Positions 16,247 through 25,170 of a stretch of 64,000 bases of DNA are shown in pieces. The stretch is from Alphaproteobacteria bacterium (lineage in GTDB: Bacteria; Pseudomonadota; Alphaproteobacteria; Sphingomonadales; Sphingomonadaceae), in contig JAHJHL010000033.1 in the NCBI GenBank assembly GCA_018823905.1, positions 31,938-95,937 of the forward strand, given 5' to 3'. Made by a program: the position numbers and the translations under genes. A model generated the notes under the pieces. The model saw only the letters and a program-made list of their open reading frames with translations, had not been told where the DNA came from and ran no database searches. Numbering within the stretch: the stretch's first letter is position 1; each line of letters begins with the position of its first letter.

Positions 16247-18039
16247 CCGCAACGCTCGACCTTTGGCCGATTGGAAATTGCCAGGTCTCGGCGCTCGTCG
16301 ATCGGGCAGGCCGCTTCGTGTGGGGCTGTACGCCGCGGGTCGATGGCGACCCCGCCTTCTGCTCATTGCTCGACGACGCGCCGCCCGCCGGCGAGCAGGC
16401 TTTCGGCTTTTGGGAAATCGACCTCGACGGCGTTGTCGAAACACATCAATCCTATCTTCGCAACACGCCGGTGCTTGTCACCCGGCATGTCGACGAGCGC
16501 GGCAATTCGATCGAGGTCATCGATTTTTGTCCGCGCTTCAAGCGCAGCGGCAGAATGTACCGCCCTGTTGCGTTCGCCCGTATCGTCCGGCCGCTGTCGG
16601 GCAGCCCGCGCATCCGGGTGCGCCTGCGTCCGGCGCGGCAATGGGGCGCGTCGCGCGCGCCGACCACGCGCGGTTCGAACCATATCCGCTATCAGGTGGA
16701 CAGCAGCGTATTGCGCCTTTCGACCACCGCGGCGATCGGCTGGATTGAGGATGAGCGCCTGTTTCGCGTCGAACGGCCACTCTATTTTTTCCTTGGCCCT
16801 GACGAGAGTTTTGTCGGCGAAATCGGCAGCAGCGTGGAATCGATGCTCGACCAGACGGTCGATGAGTGGCGGAGCTGGGTTCGCGGCCTCGCGACGCCTT
16901 ATGAGTGGCAAGAGGCCGTCATTCGCTCGGCCATCACGCTCAAGCTGTGCCAGCATGAAGAAACCGGTGCGATCGTCGCGGCGTTGACCACCTCGATCCC
17001 CGAACATGCGGGGTCGGGGCGCAATTGGGACTATCGTTACTGCTGGGTGCGCGACGCTTATTACACCGTGCAGGCGCTCAACCGGCTCGGAGCACTCGAT
17101 GTGCTGGAAGGTTATCTCGAATATCTGCGCAATATCGTCGACAACGCGGCCAGTGGCCACATCCAGCCGCTCTACGGCGTGGGCGGCGAAGCGAGGCTCG
17201 TGGAGCGCGAGGCAACGGCGCTCAGCGGCTATCGCGGCATGGGTCCGGTTCGTGTCGGCAACCAGGCCTATGAGCAGATCCAGCACGATGCCTATGGCCA
17301 GATCATCCTGTCCAATGCCCAAGCCTTTTTCGACCATCGATTGCTGCGCGTCGCGGGCGTCGAGGATTTCGAGGCGCTGGAACCGGTCGGCGAGCGCGCC
17401 TGGGAAAATTTCGACAAGCCCGACGCCGGGCTTTGGGAGCTGCGCACCAAAAGCCATGTTCACACCTATTCGGCTGCCATGTGCTGGGCCGCATGCGACC
17501 GGCTGGCGAATGCCGCCGATGTGCTCGGGCTCGCGGATCGGCACGCGTTCTGGAGCGACCGGGCGGACAAGATGCGGCTGCGGATTGAACGGGCGGCCTG
17601 GCGGGCGGACAGCGACCGCCTTTCGGCGACCTTTGCCGGCGACGATCTCGACGCGAGCCTCCTGCAACTGCTCGATCTCAGATTTCTCGCCCCCGACGAT
17701 CCACGCTTTCTGGGGACGTTGGCGGCGGTCGAGGACGGCCTGCGGCGCGGCTCGCACATGCTGCGCTACGCCATCGAGGATGATTTCGGACTGCCCCACA
17801 CCGCATTTAATGTCTGTACCTTCTGGCTGATCGAGGCTTTGCATTTTACGGGCCGCGACGCCGATGCGCGCTTGCTGTTCGCTGAAATGCTCTCACGCCG
17901 GACGCCAGCAGGGCTTTTGTCCGAGGACATCGATCCGGTTACCGGCGAACTGTGGGGGAATTATCCCCAAACTTATTCGCTCGTGGGGCTCATCAACTGC
18001 GCCGTGCTGCTCAGCAAGCCGTGGAGCGCCATCCGATGA
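16243..18039 (+). CDS. GH15 family glucoamylase/trehalase-like enzyme
   Basis: (Alpha/alpha)6-barrel hydrolase of 598 aa. The ATG at 16243 overlaps the otsB stop, so it is preferred over the upstream frame start at 16225. The N-terminal domain reads LWPIGNCQVSALVDRAGRFV and WGCTPRVDGDPAF. The catalytic domain has GRNWDYRYCWVRDAYYTV, followed by AYEQIQHDAYGQIIL and LLSEDIDPVTGELWGNYP, which likely carries a catalytic Glu. Relatives include bacterial glucoamylases and some trehalases. The place between otsB and otsA suggests a role in trehalose or glycogen turnover. No signal peptide is seen, so it is cytoplasmic. It overlaps otsA by ATGA. Confidence 0.9.
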   Translation: MTATLDLWPIGNCQVSALVDRAGRFVWGCTPRVDGDPAFCSLLDDAPPAGEQAFGFWEIDLDGVVETHQSYLRNTPVLVTRHVDERGNSIEVIDFCPRFKRSGRMYRPVAFARIVRPLSGSPRIRVRLRPARQWGASRAPTTRGSNHIRYQVDSSVLRLSTTAAIGWIEDERLFRVERPLYFFLGPDESFVGEIGSSVESMLDQTVDEWRSWVRGLATPYEWQEAVIRSAITLKLCQHEETGAIVAALTTSIPEHAGSGRNWDYRYCWVRDAYYTVQALNRLGALDVLEGYLEYLRNIVDNAASGHIQPLYGVGGEARLVEREATALSGYRGMGPVRVGNQAYEQIQHDAYGQIILSNAQAFFDHRLLRVAGVEDFEALEPVGERAWENFDKPDAGLWELRTKSHVHTYSAAMCWAACDRLANAADVLGLADRHAFWSDRADKMRLRIERAAWRADSDRLSATFAGDDLDASLLQLLDLRFLAPDDPRFLGTLAAVEDGLRRGSHMLRYAIEDDFGLPHTAFNVCTFWLIEALHFTGRDADARLLFAEMLSRRTPAGLLSEDIDPVTGELWGNYPQTYSLVGLINCAVLLSKPWSAIR

Positions 18040-19403
18040 GCCGGTTGATTGTCATATCGAACCGCGTGTCGGCCCCAACGGCGGACCAACCGGGATCGCA
18101 GGGCGGGCTAGCGGTCGCGCTCACCGCGGCGCTGCGTGAAGCCGACGGCATATGGTTCGGCTGGTCGGGCGAAACCGGAGAAACCGTCGCGCCTAAGTTC
18201 GAAACCTATGACGGGGTAACGTCCGCGACGATCGATCTACCCGAGCAGGACGTCGAGGAATATTATGACGGCTACGCCAATCGAACCTTGTGGCCGCTGT
18301 TCCACTATCGCCTTGGCCTGACCGAATTCGAACGCGATTTTCAGGGCGGGTACGAGCGCGTCAATCGCTTGTTCGGCGAATTCATCGGCCCGCATATCCT
18401 GCCGGACGACCTGATCTGGGTGCATGATTATCACATGATCCCGCTCGGCTGGGTGCTGCGCCAGCGCGGCCTGACCAATCGCTTGGGCTTTTTTCTGCAT
18501 ATCCCTTGGCCACCGACGCGACTGCTCACCGCTTTGCCCGACCACCGGCGGCTCGTCGAAGCCTTGTTCGCCTATGACGTTATCGGCTTCCAAACGCCGG
18601 AATGGCTCGAAACCTTCCACGACTATGTTGTCACCCAAATGGGCGGGACGATCCACGATGACGGTTCGATCACCGTCGGCGGCCGCACCATCTGCGCCAT
18701 CGCTTGTCCGATTGGCATCGACGCCCGCGAATTCATTGCGGGGGCGAGCAGCCCGCAGGCCGTCGAGACGCATGCGCGGATGATTGAAAGCTCGATCGGG
18801 CGTAGCCTGATCGTCGGCGTCGATCGGCTCGATTATTCCAAAGGGCTCGAAGAACGCTTTAACGGCTATCAGCGCTATCTCGAAACCAGGCCCGAGGCGC
18901 GGGCCGCGGTCTATCTGCTCCAGATCGCGCCGCCATCGCGCGCCGCCGTCCAAAGTTACCAGGACATCCGCGCGCAGCTCGACGCGCTGTCGGGCCGTAT
19001 CAACGGCGCCTTCGCCGACATCGACTGGGTGCCGCTGCGCTACGTCAACCACGGTTATCCGCGCGACGTGCTGGCGGGCGTTTACCGGGCGGCCCGCATC
19101 GGCCTGGTCACGCCGCTGCGCGACGGAATGAACCTGGTCGCAAAGGAATATGTCGCAGCGCAAGATCCTGAAGATCCGGGAGTTCTCATCCTCTCGCGTT
19201 TCGCCGGCGCCGCTGCGCAGCTCGACCAGGCGCTGCTGGTAAACCCCTACAGCCCCGATGACATTGCCGATGCCATTGACCGCGCTCTTGCAATGCCCAG
19301 AGAAGAACGACTGGCCCGCTGGAAACCAATGTTCGCCAATATATGTCATGAAGACGTCAACTGGTGGCGCGAACAGTTTACCGCCCGTCTATCGGGTAAT
19401 TGA
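18036..19403 (+). CDS. otsA: Trehalose-6-phosphate synthase
   Basis: GT20 glycosyltransferase of 455 aa that joins UDP-glucose and glucose-6-phosphate. The ATG at 18036 overlaps the stop of the GH15 gene. Family features: RLIVISNRVS at the N-terminus, GGLAVALTAAL, LIWVHDYHMIPLG, LGFFLHIPWPP, FQTPEWLETF, VDRLDYSKGLEERF (with the substrate-binding Arg and Lys), and PLRDGMNLVAKEYVAAQ near the C-terminus. The gene ends 10 bp before the left attachment-site repeat of the genomic island, so the island has separated otsA from its former neighbour tRNA-Ser without damaging it. Confidence 0.95.
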   Translation: MSRLIVISNRVSAPTADQPGSQGGLAVALTAALREADGIWFGWSGETGETVAPKFETYDGVTSATIDLPEQDVEEYYDGYANRTLWPLFHYRLGLTEFERDFQGGYERVNRLFGEFIGPHILPDDLIWVHDYHMIPLGWVLRQRGLTNRLGFFLHIPWPPTRLLTALPDHRRLVEALFAYDVIGFQTPEWLETFHDYVVTQMGGTIHDDGSITVGGRTICAIACPIGIDAREFIAGASSPQAVETHARMIESSIGRSLIVGVDRLDYSKGLEERFNGYQRYLETRPEARAAVYLLQIAPPSRAAVQSYQDIRAQLDALSGRINGAFADIDWVPLRYVNHGYPRDVLAGVYRAARIGLVTPLRDGMNLVAKEYVAAQDPEDPGVLILSRFAGAAAQLDQALLVNPYSPDDIADAIDRALAMPREERLARWKPMFANICHEDVNWWREQFTARLSGN

Positions 19404-19413
19404 GCGCGAGAGC

Positions 19414-19451
19414 TCGGGAAAATGGGGCGTAGAATATGGCGGACAGGGTGG
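19414..19451. repeat. Distal attachment site (att) of the tRNA-Ser island
   Basis: This 38-bp stretch matches 35080-35118 with two small differences. It holds TCGGGAAAATGGGG, then TAGAAT, then TGGCGGACAGGGTGG. The last 15 bases (19437-19451) equal the 3' end of tRNA-Ser(UGA), including CCA. The placement and the integrase at the opposite end mark it as the recombination site left by integration. Confidence 0.88.
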
Positions 19452-19891
19452 TTTTAAAAAACTAACCCTATGTATTTGATATGTTTTTTCAAATACTAGT
19501 CTGCTAAATTCGGTCCCACACGGCGTTCCCCGTATGCCTGAATACATGATTCAGTCCGTATAACCTCTATGCCATTATAGCCGATTCTTGTCGAACCTTT
19601 TCTAAGCTACGCCAGGCCCCCGCTCGATCAGTCCGACAGCCTGATAAACTTGGATGCGGTCATTCGGGGGAGGGGGCCATTATTTCCAACCGCTTTTTCA
19701 AAGCAAATCGCAGGCAGCGGCCGGAGCGCGCCCATCTCTGCCGTCCGCTGCGATCTCGCGACGCCCGAAAGCCGTCATTCGGCTGACACGAAGACAGCAA
19801 TCGCACCTTTTTGAGCTAAGCTAGGCAAAGTTCCTTCTCAAGGCTGGTAGCGGACTACGGCCTCCTCCAGGCGACGGGCGTTACGAAGCCG
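19452..19891. other. Non-coding left end of the island
   Basis: About 440 bp between the distal att site and the HrgA-like gene. It is more AT-rich near the att site than the neighbouring otsA. No open frame with family features, tRNA or terminator is evident. Integrase arm sites could lie here but none can be shown. Confidence 0.4.
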
Positions 19892-20815
19892 CTAGGCACC
19901 CGATTTCCAACCTGAGGCACTAACACTATTGGTTTGGTGGAAGTGCTTGACACGCATGGCAAACGACCGGAAATCCGAATTCTCAACCGTAAGTCGATTG
20001 AATGTTTCCCAATCAACCTGTTCGTTTAAACGGGCTGGGATAAGGACTTGGCTGTCGGAGGGATCATCCAAGTCGAGCCGGACCACCCCAATTCCGTGAA
20101 GTCCGTGAAGCATCCGCAGTTCTTCCATGATCTTGCCATCGACCTGAGCGGCCACAAGATAGCCGAAATTTGCCCACGACGAGTTAGATACAGTTTGAAA
20201 AAAAGATTCCCGAACATTTGATCTGTTAAGAACGACTTTTACCTCAATAGAATACAAATATGCCTTCTCTGCCCCCGTTAAGTTCACGAGCGACAGGACT
20301 TCCGCATCCAGCCCTTCGATTAGGCTTTCCATTGCGCATAGATCTGGGAATAGCCACTTATTGCCGTTCAACCCCTTCTTATTAGATGCAGTTTTTTCGT
20401 CCACTCTGACCGCGAACGCTCCGAACTCAGAATGCAAAAAATCCATCACAGGCTGATAGATTGAGTGCTCTGAAGGAAGCGGCGAGACGGGGTCGGGTTG
20501 CTCAAACGAAAGGGGTATCGTCTCTGCCTCTACAACGGCCTGCTCATCCGATTTATCGCTCCAATAATAAAGCCTCGGCCTATCCGCCGTAGTTCTGAGT
20601 TGGGGATGCTTTTTTTCCCACGCTGGCCGATTAGCACCAATCTCTGCGACTAGTTGATTGCGAAGCATGGTTTCCGTGGCGAACCCCGATCTCTGCGCCT
20701 TTTCAGCGCAGACGTCAGGATATGTGATCATCAGCCATTCAGCGAGGTCTCTCGCTTTAAACTGCTCACCGTGGCTAGCCGAGAGTTTCTTAATAACTGC
20801 TTCGCGAAGTTTCAT
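19892..20815 (-). CDS. HrgA-like protein: winged-helix domain plus PD-(D/E)XK-like nuclease
   Basis: 307-aa protein resembling HrgA/COG2958 proteins that accompany restriction systems. The start is the ATG at 20815, which follows a GGGGGGA; the frame continues to 20863 without better signals. Residues 1-80 (MKLREAVIKKLSASHGEQFK and on through WLMITYPDVC) look like a HARE-HTH winged helix. The C-terminal half has a nuclease-like core: LFPDLCAME with PD at 157-158, then YLYSIEVKVV with E191-x-K193, and RESFFQTVSNSSWANFGYLV after it. It is divergent from the PLD endonuclease gene. It could cut DNA itself or assist the nearby enzymes. The function is inferred. Confidence 0.7.
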   Translation of the reverse strand: MKLREAVIKKLSASHGEQFKARDLAEWLMITYPDVCAEKAQRSGFATETMLRNQLVAEIGANRPAWEKKHPQLRTTADRPRLYYWSDKSDEQAVVEAETIPLSFEQPDPVSPLPSEHSIYQPVMDFLHSEFGAFAVRVDEKTASNKKGLNGNKWLFPDLCAMESLIEGLDAEVLSLVNLTGAEKAYLYSIEVKVVLNRSNVRESFFQTVSNSSWANFGYLVAAQVDGKIMEELRMLHGLHGIGVVRLDLDDPSDSQVLIPARLNEQVDWETFNRLTVENSDFRSFAMRVKHFHQTNSVSASGWKSGA

Positions 20816-20974
20816 AAATCCCCCCTTTGAGAGAAGTGCTAGACGGTAGCGCCGCAGATGCAACCATAGGTGAGACAGGCTTCCCCAGAGGTTTCAGTCT
20901 GGTGCGCGATTAGTCTATTGCCGGCGCATCCAAATGCGCATCTTATTAGCATCGAGTCGAAAAGGGGGCACCGT

Positions 20975-21052
20975 ATGAACGCGCAAACGATATCCGATCT
21001 GCGAACGCCAAGGCGCTCGCGGCGCTGCCTTATCGAAGGAGCCGGAGCGTGA
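20975..21052 (+). CDS. Possible 25-aa leader ORF coupled to the PLD nuclease gene
   Basis: A short ORF (MNAQTISDLRTPRRSRRC, then LIEGAGA) begins 6 bases after an AAGGGGG and ends at a TGA that overlaps the GTG start of the nuclease gene (GTGA). It is basic and has no recognised family. It might set nuclease levels through translational coupling. Its reality is uncertain. Confidence 0.35.
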   Translation: MNAQTISDLRTPRRSRRCLIEGAGA

Positions 21053-22116
21053 CCCTGACCTTGCAGGGACCAGGAGGCGGTGAGACACTACATTCAGCGC
21101 TGGTCGCTGCCGCCACGGGTGCGACAAGTGGTTTTGCCGCATTCGCCTTCGCGACCTCATCAGGCATAGACACGGCTCTTGCGGAACCTGCGGTTCGCCA
21201 ACTGTTAGGAACTGGGCATTTCCATCTCATCGTGGGACTGGACGCAATCACGGACACTGCCGCCGTTTCCGCTATCAAGACAGCGAAAGCGGCAATTCCA
21301 AATGCGACCGTGTCAATGTTTTACAATCCAAAGGGTGGCGTCCTTTACCATCCCAAAACGATGTTTTTTAGAAACCCAGCTGGCGGTCGCTGCCTTACGG
21401 GCTCGGGCAATTTGACCCTTGGCGGACTCCGCAATAACTGGGAAGCATTCTGGAAGGCCGACGTTTCCGACGCTAGTGCGGCAGAACTCGAGGCCCAATG
21501 GACCCAGTGGATCGTTGACCATGCGGACAACCTTCTCCCGCCAGACGATCCACGGGTTACTGCTCAGGCAGCCCTCAATGCCGTGACGAAGGCCAAGATC
21601 CAAAAGGCTGTGAAGGAGACTGATGCTGAGGGGCTTGCCGCCCTGGAAGAGGAGTTAGCTGAAGCCGCTTACCTCAATCCGTTCCTGATTGCTGAAGTTC
21701 CGAAAAACCGGCCAGGTCAGGCAGATTTCGGCATCGACACTTATCAAGGATTCTTTGGCGTCACGATTGGTAAGCCTCGCGAGGTGACATTTTATCAAGT
21801 TCGGCCGGATGGATCGCTTGCGCCGCCGGAACATCGAAAAGCCGTAGCCGTGAAAAGCAGTAACTACCGCTTTGAGGTAGAAGCGCTAGGCGGCTTACAA
21901 CACCCGGCTGAAGGCCACTTTATTCTTATCTTCGAGCGCATGGGGAAGTCTGAGTATCGCTATCTGCTGCTGAAGCCGGGCGAGGTCGGTCATGCAAGCG
22001 TGCAGAAATTCTTGAATGACAATTATTTTGTCTCCGGGAACTCCAAGCGAAGAATTGTTGTGACACAAAATGACATCCAGGCGGCTTGGGCAGATAATCC
22101 GTTACTCCTCCATTAG
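21049..22116 (+). CDS. PLD-superfamily endonuclease, probable restriction enzyme
   Basis: 355-aa protein with one phospholipase-D-type active site. The motif begins LYHPKTMFF (H101, K103) and continues to CLTGSGNLTLGGLRNN (118-130), the H-x-K-(n)-G-S-x-N form found in BfiI/NgoFVII-type restriction enzymes and in PLD nucleases of defence helicases. No helicase is attached. The C-terminal 170 residues (FGIDTYQGFFGVTIGKPR, KSSNYRFEVEALGG, HFILIFERMG) may be a target-recognition domain. The GTG start follows GAAGGAG. Its stop codon region overlaps the stop of the convergent D12 methylase by 4 bp. With two methyltransferases adjacent it is the most likely restriction enzyme of the set; specificity is unknown. 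Confidence 0.75.
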   Translation: MTLTLQGPGGGETLHSALVAAATGATSGFAAFAFATSSGIDTALAEPAVRQLLGTGHFHLIVGLDAITDTAAVSAIKTAKAAIPNATVSMFYNPKGGVLYHPKTMFFRNPAGGRCLTGSGNLTLGGLRNNWEAFWKADVSDASAAELEAQWTQWIVDHADNLLPPDDPRVTAQAALNAVTKAKIQKAVKETDAEGLAALEEELAEAAYLNPFLIAEVPKNRPGQADFGIDTYQGFFGVTIGKPREVTFYQVRPDGSLAPPEHRKAVAVKSSNYRFEVEALGGLQHPAEGHFILIFERMGKSEYRYLLLKPGEVGHASVQKFLNDNYFVSGNSKRRIVVTQNDIQAAWADNPLLLH

Positions 22117-23483
22117 CGGCAAAGGAGTAAGACCTCCGTCGTCCCTTTCGCAGCTTTATTCATCGACGATGAGTTGAGTTTTATGTGGTCTAAGTCGGTC
22201 AGCTGCTCGACTTGTACCTCTCTGAAATAGCGTTCGGCGAGCCCGATAACGGCATCGAGCGCCATCACCCTTGGACGAGCTTCCATACTGGGATCGAAGC
22301 CGGAATACGAAAGGACCAGCGGAACTCCCAAATCCGCGACCCCGGCGAAAAGTGACGAGAATGCTCTGGGAGCCTCGGACTTGATGCAGAACGGCGATTG
22401 GTGCCGTCCGGCTCGGTAGCCGCCACGGCTCTTCACGCCACCCCCACCTAAATTGCTTTTTGTTATGCTCGGCTCATCGCCGAGCGCGATCGTTTCAAGG
22501 CTATGATAGAACCTGCTATAGTGATCCCGCGTATAAGGAGGATCAGCGTAGACCACTGACGGTCTGATTGCAGGATTGGCCAGCGCCTCACGGAAATCAG
22601 CGCGCATCGCTACATGATCGCGTCTCGTGGTTGCTAGGCCCTCATAATGCCAAAGGTAACGCATGAAAATTGACCGTGCGGAAAGCGCCCGCTCCGAAAC
22701 GATCTTTTTGACGACATGCCGTTTCGGCGCGCCAAATTTGTCTCTAGGTCGAATGGGCTGGGCAAATTGCTTGCCAATCGAGTTTACCAACTGGCTAGCG
22801 GTGCTTAGCGTTGCTGCGAGGGCAACGGAGCTGCGGGTTTTATGAGCCATTGCTGCTAATGCGTCGAGCTCTGCCGCTTGTGCATAGCTAAAATATTGTC
22901 CCCCGAAGTGGCGAATGCACACTGTTTCTTCACCACGGAGTCCGAGTGCTTCGATCCTGCGCAGGGTCTCACGTACGGCACCGCTCAGCCCGGACGATAC
23001 CGGCAGGGGCGCGTTTTCCAAACTAGCGAGATTTCCTAGGTCAAGAAGTTCGCAGAGCGGTTCAATGTCGCCACGCAATGCGCGTGTCGCGAACTCATCC
23101 TCCACGCTGACAAGCGGCGCAACCGCTTGGCGAAGAGCCTCACTATGACCTGCTTGGACAACGCTCGCATCGAAATTTTTCGCCATATAGGCTGGAGCGC
23201 CGTTCAAGACCGCGTCGGCAAGTACCCGCGCATATTCTTGGATGTCGACCGCCAGCACGCGACGGCTACGGGAAAGGTATCGCGAAACGGTGGCAGAGCC
23301 TGAAAATAGGTCGCATACCGGTCCGCCCGATGGGTCGACGCGATCGATGGCTTGTCCTATGGATGGCAGAACTCGAAGTTTGCTTCCAAGGTAGTGGATG
23401 GGACGAAAGACGAAGCCAGGCGTCTCCACGTCGAGCGTTTCAGTCTGGTCGTTTTGAGCTTTTACCGCACTGCTTTTTGGCAA
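22113..23483 (-). CDS. D12-class DNA adenine-N6 methyltransferase
   Basis: 456-aa methyltransferase of the Dam/D12 (alpha) class. Near the N-terminus RPIHYLGSKLRVL is the family's start motif, and VCDLFSGSATVSRYLS is the S-adenosylmethionine site (motif I). The catalytic motif IV is VVYADPPYTRDHYSRFYH. The insertion between them (residues about 110-290) is long and would hold the recognition domain. It probably protects one strand of the host target. The start is taken as the TTG at 23483; a downstream GTG is possible. It is divergent from the second methyltransferase, with 62 bp between the starts, so both may share a control region. Confidence 0.88.
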   Translation of the reverse strand: MPKSSAVKAQNDQTETLDVETPGFVFRPIHYLGSKLRVLPSIGQAIDRVDPSGGPVCDLFSGSATVSRYLSRSRRVLAVDIQEYARVLADAVLNGAPAYMAKNFDASVVQAGHSEALRQAVAPLVSVEDEFATRALRGDIEPLCELLDLGNLASLENAPLPVSSGLSGAVRETLRRIEALGLRGEETVCIRHFGGQYFSYAQAAELDALAAMAHKTRSSVALAATLSTASQLVNSIGKQFAQPIRPRDKFGAPKRHVVKKIVSERALSARSIFMRYLWHYEGLATTRRDHVAMRADFREALANPAIRPSVVYADPPYTRDHYSRFYHSLETIALGDEPSITKSNLGGGGVKSRGGYRAGRHQSPFCIKSEAPRAFSSLFAGVADLGVPLVLSYSGFDPSMEARPRVMALDAVIGLAERYFREVQVEQLTDLDHIKLNSSSMNKAAKGTTEVLLLCR

Positions 23484-23545
23484 GGCTTTTGTTACCCTTA
23501 TTTATCGGCAAATGGCCGGCGCGAGGACAAGGCACGGTGGAGAAT

Positions 23546-24745
23546 ATGAGAAGTAGGCCGATAACCTCTGACGCTCCGTTTTCGCTAGCGCGCTCGCTGG
23601 ATGGGAGCAACGACTTTACCCGTGAGACAGCACTGTCAGTCGGACAGGCCAACACCGATAGCGCGATCATTCACGGAGAGAACCTCGCTGTCCTCGACTC
23701 GCTTGGCGATGCCATTAAGGGACGGGTAAAATGTGTCTACATAGATCCGCCTTATAATAATGCTGAGGTCTACCGGCATTATGACGACCGGCTGGGCCGA
23801 CGCGTGTGGCTGGACCGCATGACGCATCGCATGCGAGCGTTAAGAGAAACCTTGTCATCTGACGGATCGCTTTGGGTCTCAATCGACGACAGTGAGTTGC
23901 ATAACCTGAGACAAATTGGCGACGACGTGTTCCAGCCGGAAAACTTCATCGCCACCGTCGTCTGGAATCACCGTAAAACGAGGGAAAACCGCCGGCCGTT
24001 TTCTACTAACCACGAGTACATCCTATGTTTTGCAAAGAATGCCGAGGCGTTCAAGCGCTCGCGAAACCTTCTAGCTGCAACCCCGGAGATACTCAGTCGC
24101 TATAAAAACCCCGATAAAGATCCGAGAGGCGCATGGCAGTCGATAACTGCCAATGTGCAAGACGGCCACGCCACGAAGTCCCAGTTTTATACCCTCGTCT
24201 CGCCTAGCGGTCGACGACACGAACCGCCGAAGGGTCGCTGCTGGGTATACAGCCAAGCCAAGATGGAATCCGAAATACGGGCAGGACGCGTTTACTTTGG
24301 ACGTGACGGCAATGCCGTGCCGCGCCTGAAGAAATATCTGAGTGAGGCAAAAATAGGAATAGCCCCGTCTACATTGTGGATGGCCGACGAGGTCGGCACC
24401 ACCGACTCTGCGAAAAAGCACTTATTGTCAGTTTTGACAAAGGAGGACGTTTTTGACACGCCCAAGCCGGAGGAGCTTATCCAGCGCATTTTGCACGTTG
24501 CGAGCAATCCGGGCGATTTGATCTTGGATGCATATTTGGGGTCTGGCACGACTGCGTCAGTCGCAATGAAGATGGGTCGTAACTTCCTTGGGATCGAGCA
24601 GGGGCCACACATCGCCACCCACTGCGTGAAAAGGCTGCGCGCCGTTCATGACGGCGAGGGAGGGGGCATAAGTCCGTTAGTTGGATGGGAAGGTGGGAGC
24701 GGCTGCGCCTTCTATTCTCACCGGTCAAAGCTCACGCGGGTTTGA
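23546..24745 (+). CDS. Beta-class DNA N4/N6 methyltransferase, Mod-like
   Basis: 399-aa DNA methyltransferase. The upstream frame (from 23330) runs antisense through the D12 gene, so the ATG at 23546, after GGTGGAGA, is chosen. Motif IV comes first (CVYIDPPYNNAEVYRHYDD), then a middle region with the likely recognition domain, then motif I at the C-terminal side (DLILDAYLGSGTTASVAMK, NFLGIEQG), which is the beta-class order. TLWMADEVGTTDSAKKHL and PKPEELIQRIL are typical of Type III Mod and related enzymes. There is no Type III Res gene here. Pairing with the D12 enzyme suggests an asymmetric target with one enzyme per strand. Confidence 0.88.
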   Translation: MRSRPITSDAPFSLARSLDGSNDFTRETALSVGQANTDSAIIHGENLAVLDSLGDAIKGRVKCVYIDPPYNNAEVYRHYDDRLGRRVWLDRMTHRMRALRETLSSDGSLWVSIDDSELHNLRQIGDDVFQPENFIATVVWNHRKTRENRRPFSTNHEYILCFAKNAEAFKRSRNLLAATPEILSRYKNPDKDPRGAWQSITANVQDGHATKSQFYTLVSPSGRRHEPPKGRCWVYSQAKMESEIRAGRVYFGRDGNAVPRLKKYLSEAKIGIAPSTLWMADEVGTTDSAKKHLLSVLTKEDVFDTPKPEELIQRILHVASNPGDLILDAYLGSGTTASVAMKMGRNFLGIEQGPHIATHCVKRLRAVHDGEGGGISPLVGWEGGSGCAFYSHRSKLTRV

Positions 24746-25066
24746 GACGGGGATTCGCTCATCCAACTGCCTCGGCGCCTTGGCGGGGTGGCCCGTCTGC
24801 AAATTTTCGGGCGATGAGGCGAGGGGCTCGAACAGGGTGCTTGTGACGATCCATATCATTATCGCCTCTTTGAAAAATCCTTAAACTGGTGTAAGGCATA
24901 ATCACCGCGACGCAGTGATGCGGGCACTTCACCTCATTTCCGTAAGGATTCGAGGGCGGCAACGCGAGGTTTTCCGGGCAACCGGCACCCCGTACGTCTT
25001 GGAATCGCTCGAAGAGCTGTCGCCGCCTTCGGTGACGTCGGATTTTTTCCGGCAAGCGGAAGGAGG
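24746..25066. other. Region between methyltransferase and HicA-like gene
   Basis: About 320 bp. A + strand frame from 24915/24918 to 25214 (98-99 aa) crosses the start of the HicA-like gene and shows mixed third-position use and no family motif, so it is not called. Minus-strand frames here are also unconvincing. The region probably holds the promoter of the HicA-like operon. Confidence 0.4.
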
Positions 25067-25168
25067 ATGCGCAAGGAGCACTCCATTCTCCCTGGCACCT
25101 CGGATCGTCAACCATGTGTTGCGGTCGGGAAAGCTGCGTGCTGTCGGCCGCCTGCCAGAAGGTACTGA
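25067..25168 (+). CDS. Possible 33-aa leader ORF before the HicA-like gene
   Basis: ATG at 25067 follows a good GGAAGGAGG and encodes MRKEHSILPGTSDRQPCVAV and a basic, Cys-containing tail. Its stop lies 2 bp before the HicA-like start, so ribosomes ending here could restart there. No family is recognised, and the ORF may not be real. It parallels the leader before the PLD gene. Confidence 0.35.
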   Translation: MRKEHSILPGTSDRQPCVAVGKAACCRPPARRY

Positions 25169-25170
25169 AT

